A program made the position numbers and the translations under genes. Shown here one piece after another: positions 30,299 through 40,912 of a stretch of DNA of 64,000 nt (position 1 is its first letter; each line of letters starts with the position of its first letter). Source of the DNA: Xanthobacteraceae bacterium (GTDB taxonomy: Bacteria > Pseudomonadota > Alphaproteobacteria > Rhizobiales > Xanthobacteraceae); the NCBI GenBank assembly GCA_029266425.1, contig JAQSWY010000017.1, positions 48,655 to 112,654 of the forward strand, given 5' to 3'. A model generated the notes under the pieces. The model was not told the origin of the DNA. It did no database searches and saw only the letters and a program-made list of their open reading frames with translations.

Positions 30299-31410
30299 AC
30301 GCGCATCGGCATCAGCACATAGAGCGCGCCGCGGCGCTCCGGATCCTGCACCAGGGTCGGCGACCCGGGATCGGCGAGCTTCAGTTCCGCCGTCTCGCCC
30401 TCGATCTGGGCGGCGATATCGAGCAGATAACGGCTGTTGAAGCCGATATCGAGCGGCTCGGAGCCGTATTCGACCTCGATCTCCTCCGTCGCGCTGCCGG
30501 AGTCCGGATTGGTGACCGACAGGGTGAGCTTGCCCTCGGCGATGGAGAGCTTCACGGCGCGCCCGCGCTCGCTGGCGACGGTGGAGACCCGGTCGACCGC
30601 CGAGGCGAAGCCGGCCTTGTCGACCACCAGCGTCTTGTCATTGCCGACCGGGATGACGCGGCCATAGTCCGGGAAGGTGCCGTCGATCAGCTTCGAGGTC
30701 AGCACCACGCGGTCGAGCAGCAAGCGGATCTTGGCGGTGGAGAGTTCCACCGTGATCTCGGCCTCGGCGTCGTCGAGCAGGCGCTGGATCTCGGCCACCG
30801 CCTTGCGCGGCACGATCACGCCGGCCATGCCGGCGGTGCCCGCCGGGGCGGCGATCTCGGCCTGGGCGAGCCGGTGGCCGTCGGTCGCCACAGCGCGCAG
30901 CACCGGGCCGGCGGCCTCCGCCACGTGCAGATAGATGCCGTTCAGATAATAGCGGGTCTCCTCGGTGGAGATGGCGAACTGCGTCTTGTCGAGCAGCCGC
31001 TTGAACTCGCCGGCCGGAAGCACGAAACGATGGCTCATCTCGCCGGCGGCGATGTCCGGGAAGTCGTTCTCGGGCAGCGTCTGCAGGGCGAAGCGCGAGC
31101 GACCGGCGCGCACGGTCAGCGTGCCGCGGTCGCCCGAGGTCTCGATCTGCACTTGCGAGCCCTCGGGCAGCTTGCGCACGATGTCGTAGATGGTGTGCGC
31201 CGGCACCGTGGTGGCGCCCTCCTGGCCGACCTCGGCCGGGATGGTCTCGATGATCTCGATATCGAGATCGGTCGCCTTCAAGGCGAGGCCGCGCGCATCG
31301 GTGCGCATCAGCACGTTCGCCAGGATCGGAATGGTGTTGCGTCGCTCGACGACACGGTGGACGTGGGCGAGAGACTTGAGCAGCTCGGCCCGCTCGACAG
31401 TGACCTTCAT
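30295..31410 (-). CDS. dnaN: DNA polymerase III beta sliding clamp
   Basis: A 371-residue clamp that tethers the replicative polymerase to DNA. It has the three repeated clamp domains, starting MKVTVERAELLKSLAHVHRVVERRNTIPIL, with FALQTLPENDFP at the end of domain one and ALYVLMPMRV at the extreme C-terminus, the usual hydrophobic-pocket end. The start at 31410 gives the standard family length; the frame continues upstream for 27 atypical residues. It lies 306 bases downstream of dnaA. Confidence 0.97.
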   Translation of the reverse strand: MKVTVERAELLKSLAHVHRVVERRNTIPILANVLMRTDARGLALKATDLDIEIIETIPAEVGQEGATTVPAHTIYDIVRKLPEGSQVQIETSGDRGTLTVRAGRSRFALQTLPENDFPDIAAGEMSHRFVLPAGEFKRLLDKTQFAISTEETRYYLNGIYLHVAEAAGPVLRAVATDGHRLAQAEIAAPAGTAGMAGVIVPRKAVAEIQRLLDDAEAEITVELSTAKIRLLLDRVVLTSKLIDGTFPDYGRVIPVGNDKTLVVDKAGFASAVDRVSTVASERGRAVKLSIAEGKLTLSVTNPDSGSATEEIEVEYGSEPLDIGFNSRYLLDIAAQIEGETAELKLADPGSPTLVQDPERRGALYVLMPMRV

Positions 31411-31716
31411 GGCCGCGACACCCGTACACGGAAAACAGGAGGACGCGCGGGGCGCGGTCGGGAGCGGGCGCAGCCTTGGCAGCCGGCGCATTCCCCGTCG
31501 CGCCCCGGCGGGCGGCGCAGGTGCGCCGCCGGGCCGACGACATTGCCGCCAGTGTCGCCGGGACGCAAGGGTGCCCGATGGGCACAGTCGCGCTTAAATG
31601 GGGAAAAGCGCGGGGATTGCGGGGAAACGTCCAATTCTGGGCGGTCCCATTCATTGACAGGGCGCCAATGGCGCCAGGCTTGCTGCTCGTCGACGAGGCG
31701 CTTCAGCGCCAGCCCT
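31411..31716. other. dnaA-dnaN intergenic region
   Basis: The 306-bp gap holds the dnaN leader on the minus strand. Near 31660-31680 there is a GGCGCCAATGGCGCC palindrome, and at 31686-31710 a copy of the last 25 bases of the dnaA region. No gene is seen. Confidence 0.4.
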
Positions 31717-31744
31717 CTACTCGTTGACGAGGCGCTTCAGCGCC
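31686..31744. repeat. Direct repeat duplicating the 3' end of dnaA
   Basis: The 25 bases at 31686-31710 match 31720-31744 with one difference (CTCGTCGACGAGGCGCTTCA versus CTCGTTGACGAGGCGCTTCA, then CGCC in both). The second copy is the end of the dnaA coding sequence, so the first is a short duplicated tail 9 bases beyond it. Confidence 0.75.
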
Positions 31745-33240
31745 TCCACCTCGTCCGCGAGCGAACGGTCGCTGCCGACCAGGCCCTCGATCTTGCGCAC
31801 CGCGTGCAGGACGGTCGTATGGTCCCGTCCGCCGAAGCGCCGGCCTATCTCGGGCAGCGAGCGCAAGGTCAGGGTCTTGGCGAGATACATCGCCACCTGG
31901 CGGGGCTTCACCACATTGGCGGTGCGGCGCTGCGAGAGGATGTCGGCGCGGGTGACGTTGTAGTGCTTGGCGACGATGCGCAGAATGTCGTCGACCCGCA
32001 CCCGTTTCGGCTCGCTCGAGCGCACCAGGTCGCGCACCGCATTCTCCGCCATCTCCAGCGTGATGGCGCGCGAGGTGAGCTGGTTGTGCGCCAGCAGCCG
32101 GTTCAGCGCGCCGTCGAGATCACGCCCGTTCTGCCCGCAATTGCGGGCGATGAAGGCGATGACGTCGGCCGGCACGGAAAAGCCGGGATGCTGCTGGCCG
32201 AGCGCGGCGACGCGGGCGGTGAGGATGGCGAGGCGCAGTTCCTCGTCGAGCGGGGCGATCTCCACCACCAGCCCGGCGGCAAGGCGCGAGCGCACCCGCT
32301 CCTCCAGCGCGTCGAGCTCGGCCGGGGCGCGGTCGGCGGCGATCACCACCTGCCGGCCCGCATCCATCAAGGCGTTGAGCGTGTGGCAGAATTCCTGCTG
32401 CACGCTCTTGCCCTGGAGGAATTGCAGGTCGTCGATGATCAGCGTGTCGATGCCCCGCAGCTGCTCCTTGAAGGCCAGCGAGGACTGGTTCTTCAGCGCA
32501 TTGACGAAGCCGTACATGAAGCGCTCGGCGGTGAGGTACACCACCCGGCGCCCCCGGGCCGCGCCGTAGGAGGCGATGGCCTGCAACAGGTGCGTCTTGC
32601 CGAGGCCGACCGCGGCATGGAGATAGAGCGGGTTGAACACCGCGCCGGCACCTTCCGGGGCCTCGGCCACCTTCAGGGCGGCGGCATGGGCGAGGCGGTT
32701 CGAGGAGCCGAGACGATAGGTCTCGAAGGTGAGGCGCGGATCGAGCGGCGAGCCTCCCGCATGGATGGATGCGCTGCGCGCCTCATCCGCGGCGACGGTC
32801 TCGCGGCCGGGCGCGGCGCCCTGGCTACGCGCGGCGTCCGCGCCACGGCCGTCATTGAGCCGCGGGGGGGCGGTGCGCGCGGCGAGGGCGCCGGGAGCGC
32901 GCATCACTGCGCTGCGGACCACGAGCTCGACCCGCGCGCCGCTCTGCTCCTCGCGCCACAAATCGCCGAGGCGATCGAGATAATGCTGCTGAATCCATGC
33001 CTTGAGGAAGCGCGTCGGCACCGACAGGCGCACCAGGCCCGCGCTCACGCCGTCAAGCTCGATGCGCGGAAACCAGCTCGAATAGACCTCTTCGCCGATC
33101 TCGGCCCGCAGTCGTCGGCGCACCCGCTCCCATGCGCCGCGGGCGCTGCCCTCGCCCTGCGCGCGGGCCTCGCTCGCCTCTTCCTTGCCCCGGCGGTCGT
33201 CCTCGCGATCGAAGAAATCCACGGTGTCTGGCTTGAACAT
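31717..33240 (-). CDS. dnaA: Chromosomal replication initiator protein DnaA
   Basis: A 507-residue AAA+ initiator. Domain I (about 35-110) includes [12 protein letters not shown], domain II is an Ala/Arg-rich linker (115-165), and domain III has Walker A GLGKTHLL (212-219), Walker [11 protein letters not shown] (266-275) and sensor regions. The C-terminal DNA-binding domain carries the DnaA signature [13 protein letters not shown] about 30 residues from the end. About 35 charged residues precede the normal domain I start. It is preceded by a long gene-poor gap toward rpsT and followed by dnaN on the same strand. Confidence 0.98.
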   Translation of the reverse strand: MFKPDTVDFFDREDDRRGKEEASEARAQGEGSARGAWERVRRRLRAEIGEEVYSSWFPRIELDGVSAGLVRLSVPTRFLKAWIQQHYLDRLGDLWREEQSGARVELVVRSAVMRAPGALAARTAPPRLNDGRGADAARSQGAAPGRETVAADEARSASIHAGGSPLDPRLTFETYRLGSSNRLAHAAALKVAEAPEGAGAVFNPLYLHAAVGLGKTHLLQAIASYGAARGRRVVYLTAERFMYGFVNALKNQSSLAFKEQLRGIDTLIIDDLQFLQGKSVQQEFCHTLNALMDAGRQVVIAADRAPAELDALEERVRSRLAAGLVVEIAPLDEELRLAILTARVAALGQQHPGFSVPADVIAFIARNCGQNGRDLDGALNRLLAHNQLTSRAITLEMAENAVRDLVRSSEPKRVRVDDILRIVAKHYNVTRADILSQRRTANVVKPRQVAMYLAKTLTLRSLPEIGRRFGGRDHTTVLHAVRKIEGLVGSDRSLADEVEALKRLVNE

Positions 33241-33592
33241 GGCAAATCCCCCGCTGAAGCGGTTGTCTGACGGTGCGTTCGAAAAGGCGATTCAACGGTG
33301 CGCCAGCGCACGGACATCCCACCGTCGCCACAGGGACGACGGACGGCCGTGATCGGCTCATCGCAGAGAGCAGGCTCGATTAGGGAGAAGAACTCCGCGG
33401 AACGGCCAGCTATAGGGTCCAGCGCGGCACGTTGCCGTCGCCATGGCCGCCACGCAGGCGACCCGCCCGTGAAGGCCGCTCAGCGGCCTTTGAAGCCTCA
33501 ATTGCCAAGGCTGAACCGCCCGGCGCCGTTCCGGCACTTTTATGCCGCGCGTCCTTAAGTCCGCACGTGTGCGTAATCATAGTCGCCCCTTT

Positions 33593-33614
33593 GCCGGCAA
33601 TATTAATTGCCGGC
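33593..33614. repeat. Palindrome with 9-bp arms in the dnaA-rpsT gap
   Basis: GCCGGCAAT and ATTGCCGGC pair perfectly around the loop ATTA. No T-run follows, so it looks more like a protein-binding site or cruciform than a terminator. Confidence 0.6.
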
Positions 33615-33751
33615 CCTGATAAAGATTTCATTCTTGTTCGAATAGGGTTACTTACAAACGCCGATAGATATTACAGCGCGGACGAGACGGTTTTCGTCGA
33701 ATGTCCCTGTAAATCTACGAATAACGCGTTCTAGCGCAGAAGGGGGATATT

Positions 33752-33844
33752 GTGATCAACATCGAAATACCCTCCTTTCTGCAGATGAGTGACTACGTAA
33801 CTCAACTTTTCGCTGAGCTCTTCGGCTCACCGAAGATGGGTTGA
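33752..33844 (+). CDS. Possible 30-residue small protein
   Basis: A GTG at 33752 opens a 30-codon frame ending in TGA, preceded by AAGGGGG with a 5-base spacer, one of the best Shine-Dalgarno matches in the window. The peptide starts MINIEIPSFLQMSDYVTQLF and ends AELFGSPKMG; the middle could form an amphipathic helix. Codon use is far less GC-biased than in the neighbours (TAC, GTA, ACT, CAA, CTT). It lies on the strand opposite to dnaA and rpsT. I know no family for it, and a chance frame remains possible. Confidence 0.35.
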   Translation: MINIEIPSFLQMSDYVTQLFAELFGSPKMG

Positions 33845-34316
33845 CCATACACAGGCGCCCCCAACCGCGCAACGCTCTTGGCGCTTCCTAGCGCCGAGGT
33901 GAGGCGCCAACGACACAGATTCGCCCCGCACCCAAGAACCCTCAGTCGGCAAATCTCTGACTCGCTTGCGAGATTCGCGTGACGCCGAATGACGGTCGCA
34001 AGACAAGCCGGCGGTGCGATTCTTCCCCTATTTCCGTGGTAATCGGCTGATTCCCGCCGCGCCTCAAGACATGGTCTTTAAGTGGATGTAATATAAGAGA
34101 AATTTCTGCGCGCCGGTCGGATGTTGACGTGACGGCAGATCACGATTTCGGCTGCTTCGGGCGAGCCGCGGAGTCAACAGGGGATTCGATCGGAATACCG
34201 TCCTCCACGCTTTCAACTGAATTGTGACGATTCTGCAACGATCCCGTTTTCGGGCCCGGTGGCGGTGGCCCCGACCGCTACGGTCGCCGCGCGCAGTCGC
34301 TCCAGCCGGAAACGAC

Positions 34317-34340
34317 AAAACCCGGCGCGAGGCCGGGTTT
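34317..34340 (-). terminator. Rho-independent terminator of rpsT
   Basis: Read on the minus strand, AAACCCGGC, loop CTCGC, then GCCGGGTTTT forms a strong GC stem ending in a T-run, 64 bases after the rpsT stop. Confidence 0.85.
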
Positions 34341-34404
34341 CGGATATCTACCTTCGGTTGCGACCCGAGGGCGGGCCCAAGCGCAGATGTTCAGCTGGCG
34401 TCGA

Positions 34405-34671
34405 TCAGGCGCCGAGCTTGGCGACCGCGACGGTCAGGCGCGAGACCTTGCGCGAGGCGGTGCTCTTGTGCAGCACGCCCTTCTGGGCGGCGCGCATGAT
34501 CTCCGGTTCGGCCGCCTTCAGCGCTACGCCGGCGGCTTCCTTGTTGCCGGCGGCAAGCGCTTCCTCGACCTTGCGGACATAGGTGCGCATCCGCGAGCGG
34601 CGGTTCTTGTTGACCTCGGTGCGGCGCTCGATCTTGCGGGCCGCCTTTTTGGCGGAAGGCGTATTGGCCAT
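34405..34671 (-). CDS. rpsT: 30S ribosomal protein S20
   Basis: An 88-residue basic helical protein of the small subunit that binds 16S rRNA. The start [43 protein letters not shown] and the C-terminal [23 protein letters not shown] are characteristic of S20. A strong terminator follows it. Its position next to dnaA is typical for Rhizobiales chromosomes. Confidence 0.98.
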   Translation of the reverse strand: MANTPSAKKAARKIERRTEVNKNRRSRMRTYVRKVEEALAAGNKEAAGVALKAAEPEIMRAAQKGVLHKSTASRKVSRLTVAVAKLGA

Positions 34672-34862
34672 CGGCCGTCCTCTTCAGTCGACGCGGAAGC
34701 GCGGCTCTCGAGCCTGGCTCAGGCGTGCAATGTGGGCAAAACGAATGCCGGCCCACCGATGAAGGTGGCCGCGCGAGTGGCCGGCTTATAGTCGCGGAGC
34801 GCCGCCGCGTCAACAGCGGCAGCGCTTTTCCACGCCTGCAGCGCTCGCCGTTCGGCCCGCTC

Positions 34863-35648
34863 TCAGCGTCCGGTGAAATCGGGTCCGCGCTTGTCGACGA
34901 AGGCGGCCATGCCTTCCTTCTGGTCGGCGGTGGCGAACAGCGCCTGGAACAGCCGTCGCTCGAAGCGGATGCCCTCGCTGAGCGTGGTCTCGAAGGCGCG
35001 GTTGACGCTCTCCTTGGTCATCATCGCCGCCTGTGGCGAGAGCGCGGCGATCTTGTCCGCCGTCCTCATCGTCTCGGCCATCAGGTCTGCGAGCGGCACC
35101 ACGCGCGCGACAAGGCCGAGCCGTTCGGCTTCCGCCGCATCCATGGTGCGGCCGGTGAGGCACATCTCCATCGCCTTGGACTTGCCGATCGCCCGGGTCA
35201 GGCGCTGCGAGCCGCCGGCGCCCGGCATGATGCCGAGCTGGATCTCCGGCTGGCCGAACTTGGCATTGTCGGCGGCGAGGATGATGTCGCACATCATGGC
35301 GATCTCGCAGCCGCCGCCGAGCGCGTAGCCGGCCACCGCGGCGATCACCGGCTTGCGGCAGCGCGACAGCCGCTCCCAGCTGGTGATGAAGTCGTCGAGG
35401 TAGGTGGCTGGGAAGGCGAGGGGCTGCATCTCCTTGACGTCGGCCCCGGCGGCGAAGGCCCGTTCCGAGCCGGCGAGCACGATGCAGCCGATGCCGGAAT
35501 CGGCCTCGAAGCCGTCGAGGGCCCGGTTCAGCTCGGCGATCAGCGCGCTGTTGAGCGCGTTCAATGCCTTCGGCCGGTTGAGCGTCACGATGCCGACGCG
35601 GCTGTTCGTCTCCACGATGATGTTGTCGTATCCCATGGGCGCGGCCAC
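34863..35648 (-). CDS. Enoyl-CoA hydratase/isomerase family protein
   Basis: A 261-residue crotonase-fold enzyme that hydrates trans-2-enoyl-CoA in fatty-acid oxidation. The oxyanion-hole segments [11 protein letters not shown] and [15 protein letters not shown] are present, as is [22 protein letters not shown], which contains the second catalytic Glu. Length is standard. It starts 3 bases after the mutM stop, so the two genes are likely co-transcribed. The mutM-echA-rpsT order recurs in this order of bacteria. Confidence 0.94.
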   Translation of the reverse strand: MAAPMGYDNIIVETNSRVGIVTLNRPKALNALNSALIAELNRALDGFEADSGIGCIVLAGSERAFAAGADVKEMQPLAFPATYLDDFITSWERLSRCRKPVIAAVAGYALGGGCEIAMMCDIILAADNAKFGQPEIQLGIMPGAGGSQRLTRAIGKSKAMEMCLTGRTMDAAEAERLGLVARVVPLADLMAETMRTADKIAALSPQAAMMTKESVNRAFETTLSEGIRFERRLFQALFATADQKEGMAAFVDKRGPDFTGR

Positions 35649-35651
35649 TCC

Positions 35652-36560
35652 CTATTTCTGGCAGATCTTACAATAGAAGGTGGCGCGCCCGTTCTGCACC
35701 ATGCGGCGGACGAGCCCGCGGCAGCCCGGGGTCGGGCAGGGCGCGTCCTCGCGGTCATAGACCCGGAAGCGGTGCTGGAAATAGCCGAGCGTGCCGTCGA
35801 CCTGCGCGTGGTCGCGAAGCGTCGAGCCGCCGGCCGTGATCGCCTCGTTCAAGACGTCGCGCACCGCCTCGACGAGGCGGACCGCGCCGGCGGTCGGGCG
35901 GCCCTTCGTGTTGGCGAGGCTGGAAGCGATGCGCTCCGGCGACAGGTGCGCGCGGTACAGCGCCTCGCTGACATAGATGTTGCCGAGGCCGGCGACGACC
36001 TTCTGGTCGAGCAGCGCCGCCTTCAGCGAGGTCGCGCGCCGCGCCACCGCGGAAGCGAGATAGCCGGCGTCGAAGGCATTGCCGAGCGGCTCCGGCCCGA
36101 GATCGCGGAACAGCGGGTGCGCCTCGAGCTCGGCGCGGGGCACCATCAGCATGGCGCCGAAGCGCCGCGGGTCATTGTAGGTGATGCGTGCCCCGGAGGA
36201 GAGATGCAGCACCACATGGTCGTGGGCCTCCGCCCTCGATCGCGGTATCTCGAAGACGCCGGGCGTGAGCGGGGCCTCCCCCGGCGCGGCGTCTTCCTTG
36301 TCGATACGGAACGAGCCGGACATGCCGAGATGCATGATCAGCACCTCCGGTCCCGCGCCGGCATCGTCGAGATCGGCGGTCAGGTACTTGGCGCGCCGGC
36401 CGAGCCCGATGACGCGCCGTCCCTCGAGCCGCTCGGCCATCCGCTCCGGCAGCGGCCAGCGCAGGTCCGGCCGGCGTATCTCGGCCCCGCTTATGACGGC
36501 GCCCTCCATCACGGGAGCAAGGCCGCGGCGCACGGTCTCGACTTCGGGCAGTTCGGGCAT
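35652..36560 (-). CDS. mutM: Formamidopyrimidine-DNA glycosylase
   Basis: A 302-residue bifunctional glycosylase/AP lyase that removes 8-oxoguanine. The protein starts [16 protein letters not shown] with the catalytic Pro2 and Glu3, has the RRAKYL segment with the conserved Lys near residue 58, [19 protein letters not shown] for the helix-two-turn-helix, and ends with a zinc finger (CPTPGC...CKICQ). It overlaps nothing but is 3 bases from the enoyl-CoA hydratase start. Confidence 0.98.
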   Translation of the reverse strand: MPELPEVETVRRGLAPVMEGAVISGAEIRRPDLRWPLPERMAERLEGRRVIGLGRRAKYLTADLDDAGAGPEVLIMHLGMSGSFRIDKEDAAPGEAPLTPGVFEIPRSRAEAHDHVVLHLSSGARITYNDPRRFGAMLMVPRAELEAHPLFRDLGPEPLGNAFDAGYLASAVARRATSLKAALLDQKVVAGLGNIYVSEALYRAHLSPERIASSLANTKGRPTAGAVRLVEAVRDVLNEAITAGGSTLRDHAQVDGTLGYFQHRFRVYDREDAPCPTPGCRGLVRRMVQNGRATFYCKICQK

Positions 36561-36616
36561 GAGGGTCTCATCCGGAGAGGCACGGCCGGGTGCCGCACAC
36601 TTTATATATAGGAGCG

Positions 36617-37234
36617 TCAGATCAGCCGCAGCGCCGTGAGACGCCGGAGAAGGCCGTCGATGCCCGTGAACACATGGCCCTCCAGCCCGGCCGTGCGGGC
36701 GCCGGCGACATGGCCCGGCTTGTCGTCGATCATCATCGCCTCACTGGGCGAGGCCCCGTGCAGCGCGGCGAGACGGCGATAAATGTCCGGATCCGGCTTC
36801 TTGGTGCCGAACTCGGCGGCGACATGCATGGCTTCGCCGAAGACGGCGCGCAGTTCCGGCACCAGCACGTCGAAATGCTCGCGCATCAGATAGCCGTTGT
36901 TCGTGAGCAGCGCGATCTTCGCCCGTTCGCCGACGCGGCGCGCCAGCATGGCCGTCTCCCCATCGAGCTGCATCGACATCCTCCGCGTCTTCAGCCATTC
37001 GCGCCGGCCGAACGGGACGCCGAGGGCGCGGCTGACTTCGTCGAGATAGCCGTCGGAGGAAAGCGCGCCCATGTCGCCGGCATCCTCGATGCCGCTGTCC
37101 CACACCAGGCGCTCGACATCGGCGGCCTTGAGCCCGGCGAGCGCGCCCATGGCGGCGCGGCGCGCATCCGGATCGTAGCGCACCAGCACGTCGTCCATGT
37201 CGAAGATGACGAGGCGGGGAGGGAGAGGCGCCAT
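36617..37234 (-). CDS. HAD family hydrolase
   Basis: A 205-residue haloacid-dehalogenase-fold phosphatase. Motif I is IFDMDDVL with nucleophile Asp12 and Asp14, motif II is LLTNNG, and motifs III/IV appear as [10 protein letters not shown] and [13 protein letters not shown]. The cap is a helical C1 type. Substrate is unknown; small phosphorylated metabolites are usual. It is followed 56 bases later by mutM on the same strand and preceded by the ialB gene. Confidence 0.92.
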   Translation of the reverse strand: MAPLPPRLVIFDMDDVLVRYDPDARRAAMGALAGLKAADVERLVWDSGIEDAGDMGALSSDGYLDEVSRALGVPFGRREWLKTRRMSMQLDGETAMLARRVGERAKIALLTNNGYLMREHFDVLVPELRAVFGEAMHVAAEFGTKKPDPDIYRRLAALHGASPSEAMMIDDKPGHVAGARTAGLEGHVFTGIDGLLRRLTALRLI

Positions 37235-37246
37235 CTTCGCCCCCGA

Positions 37247-37762
37247 TCAGGGCAGCTTGTCGTAGCCTTCGCCGAAGCCCTTGAGGCTGAGGGGGATGCC
37301 GATTCCCTCTTCCGGGGTCTGGAAGATGATGAAGGTGGCATTCTGGCCCTGGCGGAGCTGGCCGATCAGCTTCTCGTCCATCACCACCTCGGCGACGCAG
37401 CCGTTCGGCACGCAGCGCACGAAGCCGGCGCGGCCGACGTCGATATTGTCGATCTTCAGCCCGAGGCCGGAGGGCAGCAGCACGCCGAGCGGGGCGAGCA
37501 CGCGCAGCAGCCGGCTCTGCTTGTCGGCGGTCTTCAGCACGATGACGGTGAGGCCGACATTCGGCCGGTCCTCGGCCTGCACGCTCTGCAGCAGCACGCA
37601 CTGCTCGGCCTGGGCGCCGGGCGGAGTGTCGCAGCGGATCTGCCACTCGCCGTGCACCGAGCGCACCACGCCCTGCGCGTGTGCCGAGGGCGTGCCGGCG
37701 GCCAGCCACATGAGCCCCAATGCCGCCGAGGCGAAGAGGCGGAAGAAGGGTATCCGGCGCAT
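37247..37762 (-). CDS. Invasion-associated locus B (IalB) family protein
   Basis: A 171-residue exported protein. The signal peptide MRRIPFFRLFASAALGLMWLAAGTPSAHA ends near residue 29. The mature part follows the IalB pattern: VHGEWQIRCDTPPGAQAEQCVLLQS, then LRVLAPLGVLLPSGLGLKID, with paired Cys (CVPNGC) that likely form disulfides. The family is widespread in Rhizobiales; only the Bartonella member has a proposed role in erythrocyte invasion, so the function here is open. GGGAG 7 bases upstream supports the start. Confidence 0.9.
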   Translation of the reverse strand: MRRIPFFRLFASAALGLMWLAAGTPSAHAQGVVRSVHGEWQIRCDTPPGAQAEQCVLLQSVQAEDRPNVGLTVIVLKTADKQSRLLRVLAPLGVLLPSGLGLKIDNIDVGRAGFVRCVPNGCVAEVVMDEKLIGQLRQGQNATFIIFQTPEEGIGIPLSLKGFGEGYDKLP

Positions 37763-38217
37763 CGGTGGTCTCCCGAGATAGGCGCGAGGCGAGGCTTCAG
37801 CCAAGGACTGCGCAGGCTAGAGCATGTTCCGCAAGAGGTTGGAAGACTTTTGCGATGAGAACACGCCTGAGTGTATTGAATCCAGAGCGCAATCTTCTCG
37901 CTCGGATGGTTCCGTCCGCGTGGGGTGGGGCTCCGGGGCCCCGCGGTACGAATCGCGGCCGTCGGCCCCGCGTGGCCCCTTTCAAAGAAGGGCGTACAAC
38001 GCGTGCGCCTGATGTCAAGAATAGGGCGCGCCATGGCCGCTCAGGCAGATAGAACGGTTCCAGGCACCCGACGTCTTGTCGCAGAGCAGAGGGCGGTTGT
38101 CTCGTTGCCCGGGGTGTCGTTTTGTGATTGATGGGGGTCGATTGCCGCCGGCCCGGCCGGCTACGCCGCCGTGGCGCGGGCGTGACGCAGGGGAGTTCGA
38201 GGGGAGTGAGGATCGCG
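37763..38217. other. 455-bp divergent gap between ialB and coxB
   Basis: The gap is where transcription switches from minus strand (replication block) to plus strand (cox operon). It holds a diverged palindromic element at 37819-37868 and a GC-rich stem-rich section around 37920-37980. No gene or DnaA box is seen; the cox operon promoter must lie here. Confidence 0.45.
37819..37868. repeat. Dispersed palindromic element (GAGCATGTTCC type)
   Basis: It opens with AGAGCATGTTCCGCAAGAG and its second half reads ACTTTTGCGATGAGAACACG. It is a diverged relative of the elements at 18326-18374 and 60660-60704. Confidence 0.5.
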
Positions 38218-39108
38218 ATGAAGTCGTGGATCAGCAACGCCATGCGCGCCGGCGCGGGCTTCGTCGGCGCGCTGCTCGCCGCAACCGCCGCACTGCTGAT
38301 GGGCGCCGCCTCGGCCTTCGCCGGCACCGGCCAGCCGTCGGACTGGCAGATCGATTTCCAGGGCGCCGCTTCGCCGGTTATGGAGAGCATCCACTCCTTC
38401 CATACGTTCCTGCTCGTCATCATCATCGCCGTCGTGCTGCTCGTCCTCGTGCTGCTCATCGTGGTGATGGTGAGGTTCAACGAGAAGGCGAACCCGGTGC
38501 CCTCGCGCACCACCCACAATACCCTGATCGAGGTGGCGTGGACCGTCGTCCCGGTGCTGATCCTGGTGGCGATAGCCATTCCCTCCTTCCGGCTGCTCTT
38601 CCTCCAGCTGGACCTGCCGAAGGCGGACATGACGGTGAAGATCACCGGCCACCAGTGGTACTGGTCCTATGAATATCCGGACAATGGCGCCTTCACCTTC
38701 GACAGCCTGATGGTCGCCGAGGCCGATCTGAAGCCCGGCCAGCCGCGACTGCTCAGCGTCGACAACGAGGTGGTGGTGCCGGTCGGCAAGACGGTGCGCA
38801 TCCAGGTCACTTCGGCCGACGTCATCCATTCCTTCGCCATGCCGTCCTTCGGCGTGAAGATCGACGCGCTGCCGGGCCGCCTCAATGAGAGCTGGTTCCA
38901 GGCGACCAAGGAAGGGATGTTCTACGGCCAGTGCTCCGAGCTGTGCGGCCGGGACCACGCCTTCATGCCGATTGCGATCCGCGTCGTGAGCGAGGCCGAC
39001 TTCTCCGCCTGGATCGAAGAGGCCAAGAAGAAGTTCGCTGCGGCCGATGCCCCGCATCCGGCGCTCGCGCAGAATGAAGGCGCCGCGGCGCTGCCGGCGG
39101 TGCGCTGA
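38218..39108 (+). CDS. coxB: Cytochrome c oxidase subunit II
   Basis: A 296-residue subunit that receives electrons from cytochrome c. After a signal-like N-terminus (to about residue 36) come two membrane spans (about 62-87 and 104-128) and the periplasmic CuA domain. CuA ligands are visible: His204 (VIHSFAMPS), Cys239, Cys243, His247 and Met250 in CSELCGRDHAFMP; HQWYWSYEY is the aromatic electron-entry patch. The ATG at 38218 follows GTGAGG. It starts the operon coxB-ctaD-ctaB-coxF-ctaG-coxC-DUF983-SURF1. Confidence 0.97.
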   Translation: MKSWISNAMRAGAGFVGALLAATAALLMGAASAFAGTGQPSDWQIDFQGAASPVMESIHSFHTFLLVIIIAVVLLVLVLLIVVMVRFNEKANPVPSRTTHNTLIEVAWTVVPVLILVAIAIPSFRLLFLQLDLPKADMTVKITGHQWYWSYEYPDNGAFTFDSLMVAEADLKPGQPRLLSVDNEVVVPVGKTVRIQVTSADVIHSFAMPSFGVKIDALPGRLNESWFQATKEGMFYGQCSELCGRDHAFMPIAIRVVSEADFSAWIEEAKKKFAAADAPHPALAQNEGAAALPAVR

Positions 39109-39146
39109 GGCGTAGCCGGGATCGAATGGGATCGGCCGCCGGCTAG

Positions 39147-40802
<1,656 letters not shown>

Positions 40803-40827
40803 GGCGGCCGCCCGAAGCAATATTTTA

Positions 40828-40850
40828 CCGGCGCGGCATCGCCGCGCCGG
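40828..40850. terminator. GC hairpin between ctaD and ctaB
   Basis: CCGGCGCGGC and GCCGCGCCGG form a perfect 10-bp stem with loop ATC 25 bases after the ctaD stop. There is no proper T-run, so it is more likely a partial terminator or mRNA stabiliser that sets ctaD above ctaB. Confidence 0.55.
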
Positions 40851-40912
40851 TTGCATAATGGAACGCGGCGTCCGCACCCTCGCGGGAGGGGAACGCCGCA
40901 CCGGAGCGCATG

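Larger units (their letters stand above)
33241..34404. other. 1.16-kb gene-poor dnaA-rpsT gap, AT-rich core
   Basis: The segment 33590-33800 and again 34060-34240 is clearly more AT-rich than the rest of the window. It contains the palindrome at 33593-33614, a possible 30-residue gene at 33752-33844 and the rpsT terminator at 34317-34340. By eye I found no exact TTATCCACA DnaA box on either strand; the closest are two- or three-mismatch sites. Origins in this order often lie near dnaA or hemE, so an origin here is possible but not shown. Confidence 0.45.

Noticed and set aside
30874..33270. A 798-codon plus-strand frame opposite dnaN and dnaA
   Set aside because: It runs across certain genes and has only the composition of a shadow frame.
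33601..34120. Possible DnaA boxes (for example TTACGCACA on the minus strand at 33568-33576 or AGTGGATGT at 34081-34089)
   Set aside because: They differ from TTATCCACA at two or three positions and are not clustered, so I do not annotate them.
37763..38217. Strand-switch gap considered as the replication origin
   Set aside because: It has no AT-rich zone or DnaA boxes and is explained as a divergent promoter region with a dispersed repeat.
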